In this document: in pieces, positions 27,017 to 35,110 of the stretch
Layout: the number at the start of each line of letters is the position of its first letter
Numbering within the stretch: the stretch's first letter is position 1
Assembly: GCA_964479695.1 (NCBI GenBank)
Contig: CAYZSO010000009.1
Location: forward strand, 1-64,000
Source: JAAYZH01 sp964479695
Lineage (GTDB): Bacteria; Bacillota; Clostridia; Saccharofermentanales; Fastidiosipilaceae
Length of the DNA: 64,000 bases
Direction: 5' to 3'
Program-made: the position numbers and the translations under genes
Notes under the pieces: generated by a model
The model's database searches: none
What the model was told of the DNA's origin: nothing
The model's input: only the letters and a program-made list of their open reading frames with translations

Positions 27017-27131
27017 GATTTTTGCAGGTTGTTTTGCAAACTCACCTCAAAACCTCCCTCGAGATTGGTAAACTTAGAGTTGAACAAAGAACGGATCGGA
27101 GTCGTTCTGAGAAGCCGATCGAAACGTTCTG

Positions 27132-27160
27132 TTGAAAAAACGTAAGGAATTCGCTAGACT
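27132..27160 (+). promoter_or_regulatory. Promoter candidate for pgk-tpi
   Basis: TTGAAA (27132-27137), a 17-bp spacer and TAGACT (27155-27160). Start of transcription would be near 27167. Confidence 0.5.
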
Positions 27161-27282
27161 GACTATTGGTTCGGTAATAATTTATCGAGCCAGTTAAGCA
27201 GAAGCAGATGAAGCGAAAGCAGTATCGAAAGCGAAACTTACAGCATAGGTGCGGCCGGGCCGCTCAGACAGGAGATGGAAGT

Positions 27283-29232
27283 ATGGCAAATATGAATAAG
27301 AAGACGATTTCAGACATCAATGTGAAGGGCAAACGTGTCCTTGTCCGTGTCGATTTCAATGTTCCTCTGGATAAAGAGAACAAGATTACCGACGATAAGC
27401 GTATTGTCGGTGCCCTGCCGACAATTAAGTATCTGACCGAACATGGCGCGAAGACCATTCTTGTCTCTCACTTGGGTCGTCCTAAGTCCGGCCCTGAAGC
27501 GAAATTTTCCATGAAACCGGCCGTCGACAGACTGGCAGAGCTCTTGGGTCGTGAAGTCGTTTTGGCGGCTGACGTCATCGGCGACGATGCGAAGGCAAAA
27601 GTAGCGGCCATGAATGATGGCGACATCGTCATGTTGGAGAACGTGCGCTTCCACAAAGAAGAAACCAAAAATGACCCAGCCTTTGCGAAGGAGCTGGCGG
27701 CTTTGGCCGAACTCTACGTCAACGATGCATTCGGAACCGCCCACCGCGCCCATGCCTCCACGGCTGGTGTTGCGAACTACCTGCCCGGCGTCTCCGGCTT
27801 CCTGATTCAGAAGGAAATCGACGTCATGGGGAAGGCCCTGCAGAACCCGGACCGTCCGTTCGTGGCGATTCTCGGCGGAGCGAAGGTCTCCGACAAAATC
27901 GGCGTCATCAACAACTTGATTGAGAAAGTCGACACCCTCATCATCGGCGGCGGCATGGCGTACACCTTCAACGCGGCCAAGGGGCAGACAGTCGGAAACT
28001 CGCTGCTCGAGGCAGATAAGATTGATCTCGCCAAGGAGCTTTTGGCCAAAGCCGAAGCCAAGGGCGTCAAGCTCCTCCTTCCTCCTGATAATGTCATCAC
28101 CGAGAAGTTCGATGCGGAGGCTCCTTCACAGGTTGTTTCCGGCGACATCCCGGACGGCTGGATGGGCATGGATATCGGCCCCAAGGCCATTGAAGAATTC
28201 TCCGCTGCTGTGAAGGATGCCAAGACGGTAATCTGGAACGGCCCGATGGGTGTTTTCGAATTTGATCGTTTTGCAGTCGGCACTCGCCAAGTTGCCCAGG
28301 CCATTGCAGATTCCTCAGCCATCTCCATCATCGGCGGCGGTGATTCCGCGGCCGCAATTGAGAAATTAGGCTTCGCTGACAAAGTCACCCACATCTCCAC
28401 CGGCGGAGGCGCCTCCCTGGAATTCCTCGAAGGCAAAGTCCTGCCCGGCATTGATTGCCTGTTGGATCAGGATGCCCGTCGCACCATCGCGGCCGGCAAC
28501 TGGAAAATGAATAAGGGCACTCCGGCCGAAGCTTCCAAGTTCATTGGCGAGCTCCTGCCAAAAATCGCAGACGCCCAGGCAGAAGTCATTGCCGCTGTCC
28601 CTTCAACAGTTCTGCAAACCGCTCTGGACGCCACCGCCTTTACGAATCTGAAAGTCGCCGCCCAGAACTGCTTCTACGAAGACAAAGGTGCCTACACCGG
28701 CGAAATCAGCGCGAAAATGCTCGCCTACATGCAGGTTCCCTATGTCGTCATCGGCCACAGCGAGCGTCGTCAGTACTTCGCCGAAACAGATGAAACCGTG
28801 AATAAGAAGGTTTTGGCCGCCCTCAACTGGGGCGTCCGCCCGATCGTCTGTGTCGGTGAATCTCTAGAACAACGTGAAGCCGGCGAGACCTTCAACTTCG
28901 TCAAAGCACAAGTCAAAGCCGCCCTCAAAGACGTCCCTGCTGAGCGCCTGACATCCCATGTCACCATCGCCTACGAACCCATCTGGGCAATCGGCACCGG
29001 CAAAACCGCAAGCGACGAACAGGCGGAAGAAGTCTGCGCCTTCATCCGCGCAGAGATCGCCATGCTCTACTCACAGACCATCGCTGAAGAAACCAGAATT
29101 CTCTACGGCGGCTCGGTCAACGCCGAAAACGCAGCCGGCCTCTTCGCACAAACCAACATTGACGGCGGCCTAGTCGGCGGCGCATCCCTAAAAGCCGACG
29201 ACTTCGCCTCCATCGCCGCCGTTTATCAATGA
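27283..29232 (+). CDS. pgk-tpiA: Phosphoglycerate kinase-triosephosphate isomerase fusion
   Basis: A bifunctional glycolytic enzyme of 649 residues. Residues 1 to about 395 are phosphoglycerate kinase: VLVRVDFNVPLD, HLGRPK, the FGTAHRAHAS segment, AILGGAKVSDKIGV and the nucleotide loop IIGGGDSAAA. From about 399 triosephosphate isomerase begins without a linker: AGNWKMN (catalytic Lys near 407), IGHSERR (catalytic His near 490), AYEPIWAIGTGK (catalytic Glu near 564) and LYGGSVN. Such fusions are known, notably in Thermotoga maritima. ATG 27283 has AGGAGA in front. No GAPDH, Gpm or enolase gene is adjacent. Confidence 0.95.
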   Translation: MANMNKKTISDINVKGKRVLVRVDFNVPLDKENKITDDKRIVGALPTIKYLTEHGAKTILVSHLGRPKSGPEAKFSMKPAVDRLAELLGREVVLAADVIGDDAKAKVAAMNDGDIVMLENVRFHKEETKNDPAFAKELAALAELYVNDAFGTAHRAHASTAGVANYLPGVSGFLIQKEIDVMGKALQNPDRPFVAILGGAKVSDKIGVINNLIEKVDTLIIGGGMAYTFNAAKGQTVGNSLLEADKIDLAKELLAKAEAKGVKLLLPPDNVITEKFDAEAPSQVVSGDIPDGWMGMDIGPKAIEEFSAAVKDAKTVIWNGPMGVFEFDRFAVGTRQVAQAIADSSAISIIGGGDSAAAIEKLGFADKVTHISTGGGASLEFLEGKVLPGIDCLLDQDARRTIAAGNWKMNKGTPAEASKFIGELLPKIADAQAEVIAAVPSTVLQTALDATAFTNLKVAAQNCFYEDKGAYTGEISAKMLAYMQVPYVVIGHSERRQYFAETDETVNKKVLAALNWGVRPIVCVGESLEQREAGETFNFVKAQVKAALKDVPAERLTSHVTIAYEPIWAIGTGKTASDEQAEEVCAFIRAEIAMLYSQTIAEETRILYGGSVNAENAAGLFAQTNIDGGLVGGASLKADDFASIAAVYQ

Positions 29233-29238
29233 CCAACA

Positions 29239-29276
29239 TTCACTACATAAGTTTAAATTTAAACTTATGTAGTGAA
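29239..29276. repeat. Dispersed palindrome, copy 5 (perfect)
   Basis: A perfect 38-bp palindrome with no spacer (half site TTCACTACATAAGTTTAAA), beginning 7 bp after the pgk-tpi stop. The true intrinsic terminator of this gene lies about 190 bp further on. Confidence 0.9.
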
Positions 29277-29430
29277 ACCGTGAAACGGAAGTCGCGAAGT
29301 CGCGAAGTCGCGGAGTCGCGGGCCTGGGCTCGCGGAACTGAAGCAGTGACCCTGCAGTCGCGATACTAAAGTCGCTAAGTCGCGATCAAAAGTGATAGCC
29401 TAGCGCATCTTCCCAGCGCAATCCTCTATG

Positions 29431-29467
29431 CAAAAGCCCCGCTGTTACCTTGGCTGCGGGGCTTTTC
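29431..29467 (+). terminator. Intrinsic terminator downstream of pgk-tpi
   Basis: AAAAGCCCCGC pairs with GCGGGGCTTTT across a short loop, followed by a CGCTTT end. Near-symmetric, so it may work in both directions. Confidence 0.75.
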
Positions 29468-29478
29468 GCTTTGAGGCC

Positions 29479-29513
29479 CACTACACAAGTTCATTTCTAA
29501 ACCTATGTAAGTG
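29479..29513. repeat. Dispersed palindrome, copy 6 (degenerate)
   Basis: CACTACACAAGTTCATTT and its partner keep the outline of the palindrome but several pairs are lost. It is the second copy within 250 bp. Confidence 0.6.
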
Positions 29514-29696
29514 AATTATAGTCAATTTGTCCGAGACTAACGGAAAACCTCACCGTTTTAGGCGAAAACAACTATGACTAGAAACAAATGATACCGTTAA
29601 AATACCGTTAAGATCATGTATTTGTGACGCAAATCACGATAGAGCACCTAATTGGCCACCGTTTTTGGCGAATCTGTATGGAACAGGTAAACGCTG

Positions 29697-29705
29697 TGCT
29701 ATAAT
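29697..29705 (+). promoter_or_regulatory. Extended -10 promoter candidate for nifJ
   Basis: TGCTATAAT is a perfect extended -10 (TG-n-TATAAT). No matching -35 at 17 bp, as is usual for this class. Leader to the ATG is about 105 nt. Confidence 0.6.
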
Positions 29706-29815
29706 CAAAAAGACGAGAAATTATCTAAAACGGCGTGTTTATCGCTGTTTTTTGGATAATTAAGAACCCTCTGGGTTTCTCCCGGACAATTTGCAGGATA
29801 AAAGGAGTGTATCAA

Positions 29816-32800
29816 ATGGCAAAAGAGAAAAAGTATATGACCGTCGACGGCAATACTGCTGCGTCATATACCAGTTACGCTTTTACCGAAGTGGCGGGAA
29901 TCTATCCGATTACGCCTTCTTCACCAATGGCGGATATGGTAGACCAGTGGTCACAACAAGGACGTAAGAACATTTTCGGGCAAACCGTGAATGTTGTTGA
30001 GCTTCAATCAGAAGGTGGCGCTGCCGGAACGGTTCATGGATCGCTTAATGCCGGTGCTTTGACAGCTACATACACCGCTTCTCAGGGCTTACTGCTGATG
30101 TTGCCGAATCTTTATAAGATTGCCGGTGAACTCTTACCGGCCGTTATCAACGTTGCGGCACGTACCATTGCCACACACGCTTTGTCCATCTTCGGTGACC
30201 ATTCCGACGTTATGGCTTGCCGTGGTACCGGTATGGCCATGCTGGCTTCAGCCGGTGTTCAAGAGACAGCGGATTTAACGGCTGTTGCTCACTTAGCGGC
30301 AATCAAGGGTCGTGTACCTTTCATCAACTTCTTCGACGGTTTCCGTACCTCTCACGAAATTCAGAAGATTGATGTCATGGACTATGACGACTTAGGCAAG
30401 ATGGTTGACATGGATGCGGTCCAGGCTTTCCGTGACCGTTCACTGTCCCCAACTTCCGGCACACTGCGCGGAACCGCACAGAATGGCGACGTCTTCTTCC
30501 AGAATCGCGAAGCGCAAAACGTCTATTACAATAACCTCCCGGCTATTGTTGAAGACTATATGGCGCAAGTTTCAGAATTAACCGGCCGCGAATATCACCT
30601 CTTCAACTACTACGGTGCCCCGGATGCTGAACATGTCATTATTGCGATGGGTTCCGTCTGCGACACCATTTCCGAGACCATCGACTACATGAACGCCAAG
30701 GGTGCCAAGTATGGTCTCGTCAACGTTCACCTCTATCGCCCATTCGTGGAAGAGAAACTACGCGCAGCCATCCCGGCTACTGCGAAGACAATCGCTGTCC
30801 TTGACAGAACGAAGGAACCCGGCGCACCGGGCGAACCGCTCTACCTGGACGTTGTCCACGCCTACAGCAATGAAGAGAATGCTCCGGTCATCGTGGGCGG
30901 CCGTTATGGTCTGGCTTCCAAGAACACCACTCCGGACGACATCCTGGCTGTCTACAGAAATCTCGAATCCGCAGAGCCGAAGAACAACTTCACGATCTCC
31001 ATCGTTGACGACGTGACCCACCTGTCCCTTCTCTCTGATGAGCACATTGAGACCGCCACACCTTCCACCGTTGCCTGCCGCTTCTGGGGTTTGGGTTCCG
31101 ATGGTACAGTTGGCGCGAACAAGAACTCCATCAAGATTATCGGTGACCATACAGACAAGTACGTGCAAGCCTACTTCTCTTATGACTCCAAGAAATCCGG
31201 TGGTGTTACCATTTCCGACTTGCGCTTCGGTGATGATCCGATCCGCGCAACTTATCTGGTAAACGCCGCAGACTTCATCTCCTGCTCCAACCAGGCCTAT
31301 ATCGATAAATACGACATGATCGCTCCACTCAAGAAGAATGGAACATTCCTCTTGAACGCAAACTGGAAGCCGGAAGAAGTTGCCAAGCACCTGCCCGCAA
31401 AGTACAAGCGCTTCATGGCAAAGAACAATATTAAGTTCTACATCATTGATGCAGTCAGCATCGCTGCTGAGATCGGCCTCGGCAACCGCACAAATACAGT
31501 CATGCAGTCCGCTTTCTTTAAGCTGGCAAATATTATCCCGGCTGAAGATGCACGAGACTACATGAAGAAGGCAGCCCTCAAGTCCTACGGAAACAAGGGC
31601 GAAGACATCGTCAACATGAACTATGCCGCCATTGATCAGGGTATGGAAAAGGTTGTCAAGATCGACGTACCGGCCGAATGGGCCAATGCAGGCGACGATG
31701 AGCCGACCGTACGCGAAGTACCAGACTGGGTCAAGAACATCGCCGACGTCATGAACGCTCAAGAAGGCGACAGCTTGCCGGTTTCCGCTTTCCTTGACAA
31801 CGTCGACGGCACCCTCCCACAAGGCACAACAAAATATGAGAAGCGCGGCGTTTCTTCCGTTATCCCTCACTGGATTCCGGAGAACTGTATTCAGTGCAAC
31901 CAGTGCGCATATGTCTGCCCGCACGCCGTCATCCGTCCCTTCCTCCTGACCGAAGAAGAAGCAGCGAATGCCCCTGAAGGCGCAACCGTACTCGACGGTA
32001 TGAAGCCATATCAGCAGTACAAGTTCCGCATTCAGATGTCCGCTCTGGACTGCACCGGCTGCGGCTCATGCGCAGCAACCTGCCCGGCCAAGGAAAAGGC
32101 GCTCGTCATGAAACCGATCGAAGAAGAAGCAGCCCAAGTCGCAAACTGGGAGTACTTCCTCAACACATCCAAGAAAGAGAACCCGGTAGGCCTCAACACA
32201 GTCAAGGGAAGCCAGTTCTCAGAGCCCTACTTCGAATTCAGCGGTGCGTGCGCAGGCTGCGGCGAGACTCCTTATGTCAAGCTCGTCTCCCAGCTCTTCG
32301 GAAACCACATGCAGATTTCGAATGCAACCGGTTGTTCCTCCATCTACAGCGGCTCCGCTCCGTCTCAGCCTTACACAGTCGATGCCGACGGCAGAGGACC
32401 TTCATGGACCAACTCCCTCTTCGAAGACAACGCTGAGAACGGTCTGGGTCTCCATCTGGCTTACAAGCAGCTTCGCAGCCGTGCAACAGATGAATTAGCC
32501 GAACTGAAATCCGGCGTCTCCGCTGAACTTCAGGAAGCCATCGACAAGTGGGAAAGCACCAAGGGCAACGCCGATCAGAACATTGCGGCCTCTAACAGCC
32601 TGGTCTCCGCACTCGAAGCCTATGCACCTCAGAACGACAACGAGAAGGCGCTGATCTCTCAGATCCTTACCGTCAAGAACTACTTAGCCGATCGTTCCAC
32701 CTGGATTATCGGCGGCGACGGTTGGGCCTACGACATCGGCTACGGCGGTCTGGACCATGTCCTCGCAACCGGCGAAAACGTCAACGTCCTGGTTCTCGAC

Positions 32801-33343
32801 ACCGAAGTTTACTCAAACACCGGTGGTCAAGCCTCCAAGGCAACCCAGTACGGCGCAATCGCAGAATTTGCGGCAGGCGGCAAGAAGCTGAAGAAGAAAG
32901 ATCTTGGCATGATGGCCATGAGCTATGGTTACGTCTATGTCGCACAGATCGCCATGGGCGCCAGCCAGGCACAAACCCTCAAGGCAATCAAGGAAGCCGA
33001 AGCCTACAACGGCCCGTCTCTGATCATCGCCTACTCACCATGTATCAACCATGGTATCAAGGGTGGTATGAAGAATGGTCAGCAGCGCGAGAAGCTAGCC
33101 GTCCAGTGCGGTTACTGGCACCTCTATCGCTTCGACCCACGCCTGGCCGAAGAAGGCAAGAACCCCTTCCAGCTCGATTCCAAAGAGCCAACAGGTGACT
33201 TCGCCGACTTCCTCAAGCAAGAAGTTCGCTACAGCTCCCTGTTCAAGAAGTACGACACAGAGACCGTCGACGGTATCTTCGCCCACGCGAAGAAGATGGC
33301 CGACGAGCGCTACCAGAGCTATGTGGCAAAGGCAAAAGACTAA
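29816..33343 (+). CDS. nifJ: Pyruvate:ferredoxin (flavodoxin) oxidoreductase
   Basis: Single-chain enzyme of 1175 residues that converts pyruvate and CoA to acetyl-CoA and CO2 and reduces ferredoxin; central to fermentative anaerobes. Domain I has the TDGNTAASY-like start and YPITPSSPMAD. Two [4Fe-4S] clusters follow near residues 690-770 (CIQCNQCAYVCP and CTGCGSCAATCP). The C-terminal TPP domain has CAGCGETPYVKL and GGDGWAYDIGYGGLDHVL. Full family length with no interruption. ATG 29816 has AAAGGAGTG upstream; the frame back to 29735 is leader. A strong terminator follows, into which an intron has been placed. Confidence 0.97.
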   Translation: MAKEKKYMTVDGNTAASYTSYAFTEVAGIYPITPSSPMADMVDQWSQQGRKNIFGQTVNVVELQSEGGAAGTVHGSLNAGALTATYTASQGLLLMLPNLYKIAGELLPAVINVAARTIATHALSIFGDHSDVMACRGTGMAMLASAGVQETADLTAVAHLAAIKGRVPFINFFDGFRTSHEIQKIDVMDYDDLGKMVDMDAVQAFRDRSLSPTSGTLRGTAQNGDVFFQNREAQNVYYNNLPAIVEDYMAQVSELTGREYHLFNYYGAPDAEHVIIAMGSVCDTISETIDYMNAKGAKYGLVNVHLYRPFVEEKLRAAIPATAKTIAVLDRTKEPGAPGEPLYLDVVHAYSNEENAPVIVGGRYGLASKNTTPDDILAVYRNLESAEPKNNFTISIVDDVTHLSLLSDEHIETATPSTVACRFWGLGSDGTVGANKNSIKIIGDHTDKYVQAYFSYDSKKSGGVTISDLRFGDDPIRATYLVNAADFISCSNQAYIDKYDMIAPLKKNGTFLLNANWKPEEVAKHLPAKYKRFMAKNNIKFYIIDAVSIAAEIGLGNRTNTVMQSAFFKLANIIPAEDARDYMKKAALKSYGNKGEDIVNMNYAAIDQGMEKVVKIDVPAEWANAGDDEPTVREVPDWVKNIADVMNAQEGDSLPVSAFLDNVDGTLPQGTTKYEKRGVSSVIPHWIPENCIQCNQCAYVCPHAVIRPFLLTEEEAANAPEGATVLDGMKPYQQYKFRIQMSALDCTGCGSCAATCPAKEKALVMKPIEEEAAQVANWEYFLNTSKKENPVGLNTVKGSQFSEPYFEFSGACAGCGETPYVKLVSQLFGNHMQISNATGCSSIYSGSAPSQPYTVDADGRGPSWTNSLFEDNAENGLGLHLAYKQLRSRATDELAELKSGVSAELQEAIDKWESTKGNADQNIAASNSLVSALEAYAPQNDNEKALISQILTVKNYLADRSTWIIGGDGWAYDIGYGGLDHVLATGENVNVLVLDTEVYSNTGGQASKATQYGAIAEFAAGGKKLKKKDLGMMAMSYGYVYVAQIAMGASQAQTLKAIKEAEAYNGPSLIIAYSPCINHGIKGGMKNGQQREKLAVQCGYWHLYRFDPRLAEEGKNPFQLDSKEPTGDFADFLKQEVRYSSLFKKYDTETVDGIFAHAKKMADERYQSYVAKAKD

Positions 33344-33414
33344 GACATGCTCTACGCGCGCTTAACTAGCCTCATGTGACCGAAACCGCCACTACAAACT
33401 CGTCCAATATTCAG

Positions 33415-33446
33415 AAAGCCTCTGTTCGGGAGAACAGAGGCTTTTT
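33415..33446 (+). terminator. Intrinsic terminator of nifJ
   Basis: A 13-bp perfect stem (AAAGCCTCTGTTC with its complement), GGGA loop and T run at 33442-33446. It is the target next to which the intron begins at 33451. Confidence 0.92.
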
Positions 33447-33838
33447 AATGGTGCGCCACGCATGGCGCTTCACTAGGCGGTGAAAGTCCGCGATGGGGGT
33501 ATGTAGCAACCAACCATTAGCTTAAGACAAGGGTGTCCCTCGCGAGGGGGAATCTGAAGGAAGCCGGCGGCAAATTTCCGGCCTGAGGAACACGAACCGT
33601 ATAAGGCACGAAACGTGGGATGAGGCTGCATAACAAGTCAAAGTCCAAAAGCTACACGGACATGTCAGTGTAAATACGGCAGGTATATGGAATGAAAGTG
33701 AAGCGTCTTACCGTGGGAGATCTCACGGACGGGTGGAAACATTGTAAGAAACCCGGTTGAAACAAGATTTATCGTGAGAAGTCAGCCGAGGCCATAGTAC
33801 TGGTCGTCTGTCGACCAGGAAGGGCTGAACCAGAGGAG

Positions 33839-35000
33839 GTGAAACCCAAGAAAGATACCAGCCATGACGAAAAGACGTACAGACAACTCAGTTTCTGGGA
33901 CTATCTGCAGAAGGATACCGCGGAACGGAAAGACGAAGCAGATACCCAAAGAGAACGGGAAGACCCGAAAGTTAGGGATCCCAACAGTCGTGGATCGCAT
34001 GATCCAACAAGCGATATGTCAGGTTCTGAGTCCAATCTGAGAGCGGAAGTTCTCAGACAACAGCTATGGTTTCCGTCCAAAACGTAGTGCCCATGATGCG
34101 CTTCGGAAGTGCCAGACCTATATCTCAGAAGGCTATCAATATGTAGTCGATCTAGATTTGGAAAAGTATTTTGACACGGTGAACCAAAGCAAGCTCATCC
34201 AAATCCTCTCGGATACGGTAAAGGATGGGCGTGTGATCTCTTTAATCCATCGATTTCTGAATGCAGGAGTGATGGTGAAAGGGATGTTTGAGAAGAGCCC
34301 TCAGGGTGTCCCATAAGGAGGACCATTAAGTCCGCTTCTCGGAAACATCATGCTGAACGAATGTGATGGCGAGCCGGAAAAGCGAGGTCACCGCTTTGTA
34401 CGCTATGCAGACGATCTTCTCATCTTCTGCCGAAGTAGGAAGGCGGCACAACGTACGCTTGAAAAGATCTTACCTTTCCTAGAAGGGAAGCTATTCCTAA
34501 AGGTGAATCGTGAGAAGACTTCCGTCTCACATGTGCGGTCAGTAAAATACTTGGGCTATAGCTTTTATGTATACCGAGGGGAAGGTCACCTGCGAATCCA
34601 TCCGAAAAGTGTTGTGAAATTCAAGGACTAAGTCCGAGAGATCACAGGACGGAGTAATGGAATGGGTGTACAGGAGCGAAAATCCAAACTCAATATCCAT
34701 ATTCGAGGCTGGATGACGTACTTCAGGCTGGCAGATGCTAAGAGTCTACTTCAAAGATTAGATGAGTGGATACGACGCAGAATCCGTATGCTTACTTGGA
34801 AACGCTGGAAAAGGATCCAAACAAGGTATAACAATTTGAAGCGAGCGGGGATTAACGCTAGGCAGGCTTGGATGCGGGCGAACACAAGATAGGGCTATTG
34901 GCGAACCGCCAATAGCCCTATCTTGACTAGAGCGATCTCCAATGAGTTGTTGAAAAAGGCAAAGTACCTTAGCTTAATGGATTGTTACACGGCTACGTAA
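33839..35000 (+). pseudogene. Group II intron reverse transcriptase/maturase, broken
   Basis: The N-terminal piece (KTYRQLSFWDYLQKDTAE) lies in one frame from 33839. From about 33942 homology moves to another frame (IPKENGKTRKLGIPTVVDRM), which indicates an internal deletion removing the first reverse-transcriptase blocks plus a frame change. The later part is recognisable: SYGFRPKRSAHDA, the YADD catalytic motif, and the maturase stretch IRGWMTYFRLADAKSLLQ. Four stops interrupt this frame: TGA 34038, TAA 34314 (the expected GVPQGGPLSP reads GVP-stop-GGPLSP, a single C to T), TAA 34629 and TAG 34890. The product cannot be active. Confidence 0.9.
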
Positions 35001-35014
35001 CTGTAAACTGTGGA

Positions 35015-35046
35015 AGCGCCGTATACCGAACGGTACGTACGGTGCT
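35015..35046 (+). ncRNA. Intron domain V hairpin
   Basis: Catalytic core hairpin of the group IIC intron; CGC triad at 35017-35019, CG bulge at 35036-35037. Its good preservation contrasts with the decayed protein gene. Confidence 0.8.
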
Positions 35047-35110
35047 GTGGGAGGTCTCCCAGCCAACTAATGGCTGGGATCCTACCCGATCAGGAGGTAG
35101 AGAGTTGAAA

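Larger units (their letters stand above)
26879..27282. other. Intergenic region upstream of pgk-tpi
   Basis: Two different tandem repeats lie in its first 140 bp. A promoter candidate at 27132-27160 follows, then a roughly 115-nt leader. The long minus-strand open frame over the repeats (26845-27087) is a product of repetition. Confidence 0.6.
29233..29815. other. Intergenic region between pgk-tpi and nifJ
   Basis: It contains, in order: the perfect palindrome (29239), an 8-bp tandem repeat GAAGTCGC (four units, 29288-29319) with further related GTCGC words to about 29380, a strong terminator (29431), a degenerate palindrome copy (29479) and the nifJ promoter (29697). No gene. Confidence 0.7.
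33451..35090 (+). mobile_element. Degenerate group IIC intron
   Basis: The 5' end GTGCGCC starts 4 nt beyond the nifJ terminator T run; the 3' end CCTACCCGAT lies 20 bp from the glnN stop. Domain V (35016-35045) is well formed: a lower stem of eight or nine pairs, a 2-nt CG bulge, upper stem UACC/GGUA with a GAAC loop, and a CGC catalytic triad as in group IIC. A plausible domain VI follows. Group IIC introns typically insert behind terminators, as here. The encoded protein is broken, so movement would need a helper. Confidence 0.88.

Noticed and set aside
26845..27087. Minus-strand frame rich in Cys and Arg
   Set aside because: Produced by translating the 9-bp and 20-bp tandem repeats.
30758..31924. 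Minus-strand frame of 388 codons opposite nifJ
   Set aside because: Shadow of nifJ; no recognisable domain.
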